Origin: Halobacillus litoralis
GTDB taxonomy: Bacteria; Bacillota; Bacilli; Bacillales; Halobacillaceae
NCBI RefSeq assembly: GCF_009856445.1
Contig: NZ_WMFA01000004.1
Span: 62,001-126,000, forward strand
DNA length: 64,000 nt
Direction: 5' to 3'
Part shown: piece after piece, positions 34,522-42,673 of the stretch
Numbering within the stretch: position 1 is the stretch's first letter
How the letters are laid out: the number at the start of each line of letters is the position of its first letter
The notes under the pieces: generated by a model
Told to the model about the DNA's origin: nothing
What the model saw: only the letters and a program-made list of their open reading frames with translations
The model's database searches: none
Made by a program: the position numbers and the translations under genes

Positions 34522-35277
34522 ATGAGTAAAAGAGTCAAAATCATTATCCCTGTTCCCGTCGATTCAGATGGAGTAGAAAATAGACGGTCCCAGCTTCCTG
34601 AAGAATGGATTCGGCCCGGGTATGAGGTCGAATTCGTATCCGTGAAAAATGGAGCATCTCTAGGAGATAGTTATTACGACACTTTACTTATGGATATGTT
34701 CGTTTTTGAGGCAGGTTTAAAGGCGGAGGAGGAAGGATACCAGGCCGTCTGTATCGATACCGTCAGCGATTCCGGTTTGTATGCTTTGAGATCCAGGTTG
34801 GAAATTCCGGTTTTCGGGCCAGGGCAAACGGCTTTCCATACCGCCTCCATGCTCGGCCATAAGTTTTCAGTCATTACGATGTGGGATGAATGGTTCCATC
34901 TTTATCAAAAGACATTAAATGATTATGGATTGAAGGATAAATTAGCGTCATTGAGATCGATTAACACCAGACCTGATTTATCAGAGCTATTATCTGGAAA
35001 AGAAGAGATCATCTTCGAAAAATTGGAGCGAGAGTCATGGAAAGCCATCGAAGAGGATGGGGCGGATGTGATTGTACTAGGGTCTACAACGATGCACCAG
35101 TCCTACCAGTACTTGAAAGAAAAATTACCTGTACCGGTGATTAATCCGGGTCTCGTTATGTATAAGTATTGTGAAGTTTACCTGGAGTTAGGGTTAACTC
35201 ATAGTAAGAAAGCATTTCCTTCTCCTGAAATAAACAAGGATGAGGTGGTATTTAATAGTTTGATGCATCAAAACTAA
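34522..35277 (+). CDS. Asp/Glu/hydantoin racemase-superfamily protein
   Basis: The 251-residue protein has the double-domain racemase fold. The first active-site cysteine region AVCIDTVSDSGL is kept, but the second one, normally G-C-[TA] after VIVLG, reads VIVLGSTTMHQ, so serine replaces the cysteine. That makes classical two-base racemisation unlikely and suggests an isomerase, lyase or one-base variant. The ATG at 34522 follows TGAGGAGG. It is the last gene of the operon, before a terminator. Confidence 0.8.
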   Translation: MSKRVKIIIPVPVDSDGVENRRSQLPEEWIRPGYEVEFVSVKNGASLGDSYYDTLLMDMFVFEAGLKAEEEGYQAVCIDTVSDSGLYALRSRLEIPVFGPGQTAFHTASMLGHKFSVITMWDEWFHLYQKTLNDYGLKDKLASLRSINTRPDLSELLSGKEEIIFEKLERESWKAIEEDGADVIVLGSTTMHQSYQYLKEKLPVPVINPGLVMYKYCEVYLELGLTHSKKAFPSPEINKDEVVFNSLMHQN

Positions 35278-35296
35278 CGGTACTTTAAATAGTCGA

Positions 35297-35335
35297 AAAA
35301 AACTTCCTGCTCTCTCCGAGTAGGAAGTTTTTTTA
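35297..35335. terminator. Bidirectional terminator
   Basis: AAAACTTCCTGCTC / GAGTAGGAAGTTTT flank a short loop, with a T run after and an A run before. It closes the catabolic operon and the convergent small membrane genes. Confidence 0.85.
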
Positions 35336-35340
35336 ACAAC

Positions 35341-35637
35341 TTATGCCAAAGCTGCTTTACGGTATCGAAACAGGCTTGCACTGATTAAAATGAAGGTGAT
35401 CAACACAAGGATCCACATCGCATCCCGGTAAGCCGAAAAGGTTAGGGGTTGGATCCAGTCATGATAAAGTTCGATTGCGAGCCAGCCGATCGGGAAAATC
35501 GGCGCCGCTTTTGCATAGGAAGCATTCAGGGCTGCCTTTCCTTCCTCCGTTTTTCCCTTCTTCCCCCAAGTAAAGCGTAAGAGATAAACGAGCGCTATTA
35601 GAAAGATTGGAGTCAACAAAAGTCCTACGAACATCAT
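35341..35637 (-). CDS. Small membrane protein
   Basis: The 98-residue protein has an N-terminal helix (VGLLLTPIFLIALVYLLRF), a polar middle and a C-terminal helix (AMWILVLITFILISASLF). The start overlaps the stop of a 52-residue membrane protein gene (ATGA on the minus strand). Unrecognised; probably a two-protein membrane module. Confidence 0.55.
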   Translation of the reverse strand: MMFVGLLLTPIFLIALVYLLRFTWGKKGKTEEGKAALNASYAKAAPIFPIGWLAIELYHDWIQPLTFSAYRDAMWILVLITFILISASLFRYRKAALA

Positions 35638-35792
35638 TTTTCTTCCCCCTTTCTTATCTGTTCACTAATGGTTTGATTCAAGTACTCATCCATGGGATCT
35701 CTCTGTCCGAAATTTTTAAGTCCATCTCCGATGAAGTAGCCGGCTAAGGCGATTCCTGCTGCCAGGATGACAGCATCGAGTGAAAATTCCAT
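35634..35792 (-). CDS. 52-residue membrane protein
   Basis: The frame reads MEFSLDAVILAAGIALAGYF and continues with an IGDGLKNFG segment and a charged C-terminal tail ending RKGEEK. It has one membrane helix. It starts after GGACGGAGG and overlaps the next gene by 4 bases, which supports real translation. Confidence 0.6.
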   Translation of the reverse strand: MEFSLDAVILAAGIALAGYFIGDGLKNFGQRDPMDEYLNQTISEQIRKGEEK

Positions 35793-35979
35793 TGGTTAGA
35801 ACCTCCGTCCTGTTCTTTCTCTCTCTTCTATACGCATAGGAAGGAGAAAGGTTTCAGGGTAGAGGACCTCATTCTTAAAATGAAAAGACAGAAAATTCCC
35901 TCACTTCATTTACGAGCTAACTGTGAGATGGTAAAATTTATCATTGTAATGAACGAAAGAATATAAAGGAGAGAGGGCA

Positions 35980-36639
35980 ATGGGAAACGATGTACTCTAT
36001 GCAAAATCATATTTTGAGAGACTGCCGGAACTTGGTGATATGGCACCAGAAGCGTTCAAAGCTTTTGTAGCTTTCGATAAAAAAGCACTTGAACCAGGAA
36101 AGCTGAATGGGAAATTAAAAGAATTGATCGCTGTAGCGGTTGCTCACGTGACGGGATGCCCGTACTGCATCGATGTGCATGTGAAAAATGTGAAGAAGCA
36201 GGAAGCCACGAAAGAAGAAGTGTCAGAAGCGATTCTTGTAGCAACAGCGTTGAAGGCAGGTTCTTCGATCGCACACAGTGTCAATGCATTGAATACATAC
36301 GATGAAAAAGGCGACGATGCTTTATACAAAGCCTCTTACTTCGACCGTCTGAAAGAACTATCCAACCTTAATGGGGATGCGTTCCATGCGTTTGTCGATT
36401 TTGATCAGCAATCCATGAAAGAGGGAGCGATTTCCGCTAAAGATAAAGAACTCATTGCCGTAGCGGCCGCGCACACAACAGGCTGTCCTTACTGCATCGA
36501 TGTTCATACGAAAGGTGCGAAGAAGCAGGGTGCTGAAAAAGAGGAGGTAGCGGAAGCGATTTTTGTTGCCACGGCATTGAAAGCAGGTTCTGCTTTAGCT
36601 CATAGTGTAAATGCGTTAAATGCCTATGATGATGAGTAA
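35980..36639 (+). CDS. Tandem carboxymuconolactone-decarboxylase/AhpD-like protein
   Basis: The 219-residue protein consists of two near-identical AhpD/CMD domains of about 109 residues each. The catalytic CPYC-x3-H element occurs as C60/C63/H67 and C169/C172/H176. Single-domain homologues oligomerise and reduce peroxide-linked disulfides; the fusion of two copies is unusual, and both sites look intact. The ATG at 35980 follows AAAGGAGAGAG. It is monocistronic with a strong terminator. Confidence 0.88.
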   Translation: MGNDVLYAKSYFERLPELGDMAPEAFKAFVAFDKKALEPGKLNGKLKELIAVAVAHVTGCPYCIDVHVKNVKKQEATKEEVSEAILVATALKAGSSIAHSVNALNTYDEKGDDALYKASYFDRLKELSNLNGDAFHAFVDFDQQSMKEGAISAKDKELIAVAAAHTTGCPYCIDVHTKGAKKQGAEKEEVAEAIFVATALKAGSALAHSVNALNAYDDE

Positions 36640-36672
36640 TAGAATGAACGATAAGTAAAAAAAAAGTTTCCA

Positions 36673-36706
36673 GAGGCGATTCCTTAATCAAGGAATCGCC
36701 TCTTTT
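36673..36706 (+). terminator. Intrinsic terminator
   Basis: GAGGCGATTCCTT / AAGGAATCGCCTC is a 13-base perfect stem with loop AATC, followed by TTTT. Confidence 0.9.
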
Positions 36707-36893
36707 ACATCTCAGTATGTTGAAAAGTCCCTGACCCTGACGTCGCTAGTGGGGCAGGAGTTTTATAAAAGCGCCCACCAATCTTCTTCCTGATCCTATT
36801 AGCTAGATTTGAAAGTTCCCTGTTAGAAAAATTAACCATTACTTTCCACCCACTAACTATCTGAAATTTACGACAATTACTACTATTATCGTA

Positions 36894-36922
36894 TTTACCA
36901 ATATCCAATAGTCTTGTACACT
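36894..36922 (+). promoter_or_regulatory. Candidate promoter of the secreted glycoamylase-like gene
   Basis: TTTACC (36894-36899) and TACACT (36917-36922) are 17 bases apart, with a LacI-type operator starting 6 bases downstream. Confidence 0.55.
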
Positions 36923-36928
36923 TTAATC

Positions 36929-36938
36929 GAAACGTTTC
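36929..36938. promoter_or_regulatory. LacI-type operator, GAAACGTTTC
   Basis: A perfect palindrome just past the -10 of the glycoamylase-like gene. The same ten bases occur at 42491 and 42635. Confidence 0.8.
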
Positions 36939-36964
36939 ACCAAACTTTGAAAGGGAGTGTTTTT

Positions 36965-38323
36965 TTGAAAAAGAAGGTTTCACTTTTATTCCTGGCACTT
37001 ATCCTAATGATGAGTGTAACCGTACCAACCACGTCTCTGGCTAAACAGTCACCAAAAGGTAAAGAGATTGCTTTATCCAAACAATTGGAAGCGATTTCAA
37101 AGAAAACGTACCGGTATTTTGAAGATTTTACAGTGGAGGAAACAGGACTCACTTATGATGCTGTCAGATATGATGAGGACGGGGAAATGACGGCACAGAA
37201 ACATACCTCACCAACAAATATCGGTATCTACATGATGAGCACGATTGCTGCAGAAGAAGCGGGGCAGATTTCCCGTGATTCAGCGGTTGATAAAATTAAA
37301 ACGACTTTAACGACGCTTGAAGGTATGGAAAAATGGAACGGCTTGTTTTATAACTGGTACAACACTTCAGATGGATCTCTTTATACGGACTGGGGCGAGT
37401 TCATTTCAACGGTAGACAATGGTTGGCTGTCTGCAGGGTTGATCGTCGTCGGACAAGCGTACCCGGAACTCTATGATCAGTCCAACGATATCGTACAGGA
37501 TATGGATTATTCCACGCTCTATACGCCTGAAGTCGGGCAGATGAGAGGCGGATATGATGTCGCTGCAGAAAGCTATACCTCCCACCATTACGGAGCGTTC
37601 TACACGGAACCTCGTGTTGCCAGCTACATCGCGATCGGTAAAGGGGATGTACCTAAAGAACACTGGTGGAAGATGTACCGCACGATGCCTGACAGCTGGG
37701 ATTGGCAAGCCCAGAAGCCGGAAGGATATACGACAACGTATGATGGTGTAGAAGTGTTTGAAGGCCACTATTCTTACAACGGTAAAAAATATGTACCAAG
37801 CTGGGGCGGCAGCATGTTCGAAGCTCTCATGCCACCTCTTGTATTAAAGGAAAAAGAGCTGGGTAAAGATGCATTAGGATTGAACAATAAGCGTCATGCG
37901 GACATTCAAATCCAATATGCCAAAGAGGAAGGGTACGCCGCTTGGGGAATGTCCCCTGCCGCGACGCCAGAGGATTATTCTGAGTTCGCTGCTACACCAC
38001 TTGGTATGGATGGATATAAATCAGACGGCACGGTAACCCCTCACGCCACTTTCCTGGCTCTTGAATATGCACCGATGGAAGCATTCAAAAACATCCATCA
38101 ATTGAAACGTTTCGATACTTATAGCAAGTATGGTTTCTTAGATTCCGTCAATGTAGAAACAGGGGAAGTGACCAACGCTTATCTCGCTCTCGACCAGGGC
38201 ATGACGATGGTTTCAATCATCAATTATCTCAAAGATGGGGTAATCAGAGACTACTTCCATGAATCAGACATTGGACACGGTCCTGAAGATCTACTGATCA
38301 AAGAAGAATTCTCCATCAAATAA
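36965..38323 (+). CDS. Secreted glycoamylase-like protein
   Basis: The 452-residue protein has a Sec signal peptide (LKKKVSLLFLALILMMSVTV with a cleavage region near SLAKQ). Its toroidal (alpha/alpha) catalytic-type domain includes the glycoamylase-like (PF10091) landmarks: WGGSMFEALMPPLV, YAAWGMSPA, SDGTVTPHATFLALEYAP and YGFLDSVN. It probably degrades or debranches an extracellular beta- or alpha-glucan. The TTG at 36965 is the start, after AAAGGGAGTG. The shared operator and convergent LacI gene tie it to the downstream importer and GH3 enzyme. Confidence 0.8.
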   Translation: MKKKVSLLFLALILMMSVTVPTTSLAKQSPKGKEIALSKQLEAISKKTYRYFEDFTVEETGLTYDAVRYDEDGEMTAQKHTSPTNIGIYMMSTIAAEEAGQISRDSAVDKIKTTLTTLEGMEKWNGLFYNWYNTSDGSLYTDWGEFISTVDNGWLSAGLIVVGQAYPELYDQSNDIVQDMDYSTLYTPEVGQMRGGYDVAAESYTSHHYGAFYTEPRVASYIAIGKGDVPKEHWWKMYRTMPDSWDWQAQKPEGYTTTYDGVEVFEGHYSYNGKKYVPSWGGSMFEALMPPLVLKEKELGKDALGLNNKRHADIQIQYAKEEGYAAWGMSPAATPEDYSEFAATPLGMDGYKSDGTVTPHATFLALEYAPMEAFKNIHQLKRFDTYSKYGFLDSVNVETGEVTNAYLALDQGMTMVSIINYLKDGVIRDYFHESDIGHGPEDLLIKEEFSIK

Positions 38324-38325
38324 TA

Positions 38326-38367
38326 AATAACCCGGTGACTCTCAAGAGAGAATCACCGGGTTATTTT
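38326..38367. terminator. Bidirectional terminator
   Basis: AATAACCCGGTGA (38326-38338) pairs with TCACCGGGTTATT (38353-38365), between convergent genes. Confidence 0.88.
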
Positions 38368-39355
38368 ATTTGCTTCTTACAGAAGAGCGTTTCACAAACT
38401 CTGTGGAAAGATCAAACGACTGATCAACCTGCTCTCCTGCGAGCATTTGGAAAATGGTATGGACTGCTAAAGCACCTGCTTCATACTTCGGTTGCTTGAC
38501 GGTCGTCAATGGTGGGTTTACATACTCCGATAACTGGATGTCATCAAATCCGACGATAGAAATGTCATCCGGGATGGATATCCCTTTTTCTGAGAACGCC
38601 TGAAGGCCGCCGATCGCCATTTCGTCATTGGCGTAAAACAGTGCATCCGGCAGTTGCTGCTGGGCAATGAGCATTTTAGTGGCCCGGTATCCGCCATCAC
38701 GAGTGAAATTCCCACTTATTTTAAAGCGGGATTGGAACGTGATCCCATGTTCGTTCAAGGCATCTGAAAAACCTTTGAACCGTTCCTCATTGTCATGGGA
38801 ATCGTGGGGACCGCTGATATACCCGATCGATCGGTGACCATTCTCAATCAAATGTTCCGTGGCTTGATAGGCGCCATGGCGGTTATCGACCTTCACATGG
38901 ATCGCAAACGGATTTTGGACTTCACGATCCAGCACGATGATCGGGAAGTCTTCACGTGCAGACTCCTCAATCAACTGGGTGCTGACATTATTCGCAAGGA
39001 TGATCGCTCCGTCCACTCGTTTCTCCCGGAGGAATTTCGTGGCGGTGGACCGATCGCCTCCTAATGAACTGCAGGCGATCAAATCATATTGATGGCTTGC
39101 TGTCACTTCCTGGACCCCTTTGATCAATTCAGAAAAATAGGGGCCTGACATATCACTCAATATTAAGGCGATCGTATTTGTTTTGGTACGCTTCAGATCG
39201 GAAGCGAACCCGTTCTTCTGATAATTCAACTCTCTAGCGGCTTTAAGCACTTTTTCGATCGTCGATGCACTTACTTTTTGATTGCCATTCAACGCATAGG
39301 AAGCTGTTGAAAGCGCAACCCCTGCTCGCTTAGCCACATCTTTAATTGTAGCCAT
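38366..39355 (-). CDS. LacI-family transcriptional regulator
   Basis: The 329-residue protein has an N-terminal HTH (MATIKDVAKRAGVALSTASY followed by ALNG) and a periplasmic-binding-protein-like sugar domain. The ATG at 39355 follows ATGGAGGATTTAAT. It is the last gene of the minus-strand ABC operon and probably binds the GAAACGTTTC sites at 36929, 42491 and 42635, released by the imported oligosaccharide. These sites also resemble CcpA cre elements, so dual control is possible. Confidence 0.9.
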   Translation of the reverse strand: MATIKDVAKRAGVALSTASYALNGNQKVSASTIEKVLKAARELNYQKNGFASDLKRTKTNTIALILSDMSGPYFSELIKGVQEVTASHQYDLIACSSLGGDRSTATKFLREKRVDGAIILANNVSTQLIEESAREDFPIIVLDREVQNPFAIHVKVDNRHGAYQATEHLIENGHRSIGYISGPHDSHDNEERFKGFSDALNEHGITFQSRFKISGNFTRDGGYRATKMLIAQQQLPDALFYANDEMAIGGLQAFSEKGISIPDDISIVGFDDIQLSEYVNPPLTTVKQPKYEAGALAVHTIFQMLAGEQVDQSFDLSTEFVKRSSVRSK

Positions 39356-39410
39356 ATTAAATCCTCCATCTGTCAATTCGTATATTTAATTATAACAGTT
39401 TTTTACCGGT

Positions 39411-40241
39411 TTATTTGATACCAGACATAGTGAAACCTTCCACAATATACTTTTGGAAAAAAGAGAAGATGATGATGATCGGTACAACCATGAACGCAGC
39501 TCCTGCCATTTGCAGGGCAAAATTATTCGCGTACTGCCCCTGCAACAGGGAGAGTCCGACGGATAAGGTGTAAAGACTTTCATCATTGGCGATGATCAAC
39601 GGCCAAAGGAAACTGTTCCATCCCGCTATGAAGGTCAAAATTCCCTGCACAGCAAAAATCGGTTTCGCAATCGGCATGACCAGCCGGAAAAAGATATAAA
39701 ATTCTCCCGCACCATCAAGCCTTGCCGCTTCAATCAAATCATCGGGAATCGTCGTCATGAACTGACGGAATAAAAAGATGCTGAAGGCGACAGCTAGTCC
39801 GGGTAAGATAATCCCTGTCATCGTATTCGTAAGACCCATCGCATTCAACAACAGATATACAGGAATCATGGTGACCTGACCAGGAATCATCATCGTCGCC
39901 AAGACGATATAAAACACTTTTTCCCGGCCTTTAAAATCATATTTTGCGAAGCCATAGCCTGCCATCGCGTTGAACAATAATCCGAGGAAAGAGAAGAGCA
40001 CAATGACGAGCGTATTCCTCAGGTACACCGCAAAATTCATGTTGGTGAACAGGTTGATATAATTATCAAGGGTCGGGTTGTCCGGAATGATGGTTGGCGG
40101 GATGGCCAAAACTTCACTTTCAGGCTTGAAGGAGCTTGAGATCATCCATATGAATGGAATCGAAACGAGAATGCCTCCCGCTACCATAATAAAGATGACA
40201 AGCGCTTGTTCCCATTTGTTTTTCTTAGTCGCTACTGCCAT
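39411..40241 (-). CDS. Carbohydrate ABC transporter permease, AraQ/MalG-type
   Basis: The 276-residue protein has six membrane helices and the EAA loop EAARLDGAGEFYIFFRLVMP about 90 residues from the C terminus, which docks to the ATPase. It is paired with the permease 22 bases upstream. No cognate ATPase is encoded here, as is usual in Bacillaceae, where an MsmX-type ATPase serves several importers. Confidence 0.9.
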   Translation of the reverse strand: MAVATKKNKWEQALVIFIMVAGGILVSIPFIWMISSSFKPESEVLAIPPTIIPDNPTLDNYINLFTNMNFAVYLRNTLVIVLFSFLGLLFNAMAGYGFAKYDFKGREKVFYIVLATMMIPGQVTMIPVYLLLNAMGLTNTMTGIILPGLAVAFSIFLFRQFMTTIPDDLIEAARLDGAGEFYIFFRLVMPIAKPIFAVQGILTFIAGWNSFLWPLIIANDESLYTLSVGLSLLQGQYANNFALQMAGAAFMVVPIIIIFSFFQKYIVEGFTMSGIK

Positions 40242-40262
40242 AACTGCTGAAACTCCCTTCGA

Positions 40263-41144
40263 TTAATATTCCGTATCTGATTTTCTGAATTTGAATTGGA
40301 TCATCGTTACGATAATGATCATGGCGAAAAGCACAAAGGACGCAGCGGCCGCATAGCCGAATTCACTGAATTGGAAACCTTCCTTGTAAATGAAGAGGGC
40401 AATGGAAATCGTGCCATCCAACGGTCCACCATCAGTCATGACGAACGGCTCTTCGAAAAACTGCATCCAGCCGATCAAAGTGGTAACGGTCACGAAGAAC
40501 GTGGCGTAGCGCAGGAGCGGTAACGTTACATGAAAGAGCACCTGCAAGCGGTTCGCTCCATCCATTTCGGCTGCTTCATAATAGGATTTCGGAATTCCCT
40601 GCAAAGCGGCGAGGAAGATGATCATATTGATCCCGATCCCTTTCCAGACCGCTAAGATGATCAGGGAGATCTTAGCGATGGTTGGTTCCTGCAGCCATGG
40701 AATATTTTCAACCGTAAGTAGAGAGAGTAAGTAGTTGAACAAGCCGTATTCTGTATTGTATAAATAACCCCAGATCACAGCGACTGCAATGATGTTCGTG
40801 ATCGAAGGCATGTAGTACACGGCCCGGAACATCGTGAACAGTTTGCTTGTCCCGTAGTTCAGCAGCAAAGCGATGGACAATGAACAAATAATGACTAATG
40901 GAACACCGATGACGACATAAAAGATCGTATTGAAAATGGATTTGATGAATTTATCATCAGCGAATAGGGATTGGTAATTTTCAAGACCGATGAAAGAAAT
41001 CGAAGACCAATCGGCCAGACCTTTCAAGTTCATATCCGTGAAACTGATGAAAAAAGCAATAAGAATCGGGATCAAACTGAAAAGGGATAACAGTAGAACA
41101 GCTGGAGAAATGAACATATAAGGATGTCTATTTTTTAATTTCAT
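40263..41144 (-). CDS. Carbohydrate ABC transporter permease, UgpA/MalF-type
   Basis: The 293-residue protein has six helices and the EAA loop EAAEMDGANRLQVLFHVTLP. The ATG at 41144 was chosen because AGGTAGGTGG is 8 bases upstream; the frame extends further but without a site. It forms the importer with the AraQ-type permease and the binding protein in the same operon. Confidence 0.9.
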   Translation of the reverse strand: MKLKNRHPYMFISPAVLLLSLFSLIPILIAFFISFTDMNLKGLADWSSISFIGLENYQSLFADDKFIKSIFNTIFYVVIGVPLVIICSLSIALLLNYGTSKLFTMFRAVYYMPSITNIIAVAVIWGYLYNTEYGLFNYLLSLLTVENIPWLQEPTIAKISLIILAVWKGIGINMIIFLAALQGIPKSYYEAAEMDGANRLQVLFHVTLPLLRYATFFVTVTTLIGWMQFFEEPFVMTDGGPLDGTISIALFIYKEGFQFSEFGYAAAASFVLFAMIIIVTMIQFKFRKSDTEY

Positions 41145-41222
41145 GAAAACCCACCTACCTTGTCGTGACATGGATAAAAGAAGATGGAATGGGGGTTCCA
41201 TTCCATCCTGCCATGTGATGTT

Positions 41223-42455
41223 TTATTCTTCGATCAAGCTTTGAGCTTCCTGGTTGAACTCCTCAAGCTCTTTTTCTACGTCAGCGCCACCTACGGTAAT
41301 GCGCTCGATATGAGCCAGTAGTTCCTGGGCAATTCTTTCAAACTGTTCGGTCTGCAAACCAGGCTTCGTATTCTCCAGCTGTTCCCCGAATGTTGCATAC
41401 ATCGGATTTTCCTGCATCACTGGATCTTCCCACGCTTCCGTACGGGAAGGGAGGGTGTTGGACTCTTCCAACCAGCTCAACTGTGTATCCACATCTGTCA
41501 TATAGGAAATGAACTTCAATGCGCCTTCCACGTTATCAGAGCTTTCAAAGATGGATAGATTGGCACCACCCATGCTGGACGTATTCGTTTCTTTGGTCGG
41601 CATGACGGCTGTCGACCATTTTCCTTCAAGGTCCGGAGCCTGATCATTGATGATATTGATCATCCAAGGGCCACTGAAGAACATCGGTTTAGATCCATCC
41701 TTGAACGCTTCTACGATGTCTTTGCCTTCCTGCTTCTGACTGATTCCTTCTTCGAAATAACTCGTATAGTATTGGATCGCTTCTTTGAATTCCGGAGAAT
41801 CAAAGTTCAAATTTCCTTCTTCAAGGTTCGCTTCATAACCATTCTGCCACGCAAAAATGAAAGGAGTGATCTGATCATTTCGATCGATGTCAAGACCATA
41901 GGAATCTTCGCCGCGCTCCGCTAACGTTTGAGCCGCATCCTTCAGCTCGTCCCACGTTTTCGGTGCTTCTTCATAACCCGCTTCTTTCAAGATATCTTTC
42001 CGGTAGTAAATGACACGTGTATCGGCATACCAAGGAATTCCTACGACCTGGTCGTTATGTTCCATCGTCGTTACAGAACCATCGAAGTAATTTTCTTTTG
42101 CAAAATTCGGGTAGTCTTCCATGTATTCAGATAAGTCCAGTAAAGCTCCTGCTTCTGCAAATTCCGGTACCCAGGTGGTACCCAGCTGAACGACATCGGG
42201 TCCATTTCCTGAGGCAACCGCTGTCAACAATTTGTCATGGGCTGTATCCCATGGAATAGCTTGCACATCGACCGTCAAACCTTCGTTCTTTTCCTCGAAA
42301 TCTTTACTGAACTCTTTCAGTTTTTTACCTTCTTCTCCCATCGCCCACACCGTTACCGTGTTTTCATCCCCTTCAGAGGATGAACTGTCTGAGCATCCTG
42401 CCAACATCAATGATGTCATAACAACTGCGATCAAAAACCATAGTTTTCCCTTCAC
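41223..42455 (-). CDS. Sugar ABC transporter substrate-binding lipoprotein
   Basis: The 410-residue family-1 extracellular binding protein has a lipobox LMLAGC and a Ser-rich linker. GLTVDVQAIPWDTAHDKLLTAVASG and PWYADTRVIYYRKDIL are hallmarks of oligosaccharide binders. It is tethered to the outer membrane face and hands the ligand to the two permeases. The start is a GTG at 42455 with AGGGGTG upstream. First gene of the operon. Confidence 0.9.
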   Translation of the reverse strand: MKGKLWFLIAVVMTSLMLAGCSDSSSSEGDENTVTVWAMGEEGKKLKEFSKDFEEKNEGLTVDVQAIPWDTAHDKLLTAVASGNGPDVVQLGTTWVPEFAEAGALLDLSEYMEDYPNFAKENYFDGSVTTMEHNDQVVGIPWYADTRVIYYRKDILKEAGYEEAPKTWDELKDAAQTLAERGEDSYGLDIDRNDQITPFIFAWQNGYEANLEEGNLNFDSPEFKEAIQYYTSYFEEGISQKQEGKDIVEAFKDGSKPMFFSGPWMINIINDQAPDLEGKWSTAVMPTKETNTSSMGGANLSIFESSDNVEGALKFISYMTDVDTQLSWLEESNTLPSRTEAWEDPVMQENPMYATFGEQLENTKPGLQTEQFERIAQELLAHIERITVGGADVEKELEEFNQEAQSLIEE

Positions 42456-42490
42456 GTAAAGCACCCCTTTTTGAAAAATTAAAGTTTATT

Positions 42491-42500
42491 GAAACGTTTC
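42491..42500. promoter_or_regulatory. LacI-type operator, GAAACGTTTC
   Basis: A perfect palindrome between the minus-strand -10 (42510-42515) and the binding-protein gene. Confidence 0.8.
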
Positions 42501-42509
42501 GATAACTGT

Positions 42510-42538
42510 ATTATAATTTACTTTGTATCCGCTTTCAA
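42510..42538 (-). promoter_or_regulatory. Promoter of the ABC transporter operon
   Basis: On the minus strand TTGAAA (42533-42538) and TATAAT (42510-42515) are exactly 17 bases apart. Confidence 0.75.
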
Positions 42539-42589
42539 CTACTTCTTTGATTTTTCTAATAAATTTTAATAAATCCCTATTTTAAGCGG

Positions 42590-42618
42590 TTGACGGATAG
42601 AGATAGCGGCATTATACT
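42590..42618 (+). promoter_or_regulatory. Promoter of the GH3 gene
   Basis: TTGACG (42590-42595) and TATACT (42613-42618) have a 17-base spacer, and the operator lies 16 bases after the -10. Confidence 0.75.
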
Positions 42619-42634
42619 GCAGTTATATTTATTC

Positions 42635-42644
42635 GAAACGTTTC
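42635..42644. promoter_or_regulatory. LacI-type operator, GAAACGTTTC
   Basis: The third identical palindrome, at the start of the GH3 transcript. Confidence 0.8.
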
Positions 42645-42673
42645 ACTTACTAAAGAATTGAGGGGGAACATTC

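Noticed and set aside
36929-42644. GAAACGTTTC sites as CcpA cre elements only
   Set aside because: They are strictly identical and sit at the three promoters around a LacI gene, so a local LacI operator is the simpler reading. Extra CcpA binding cannot be excluded.
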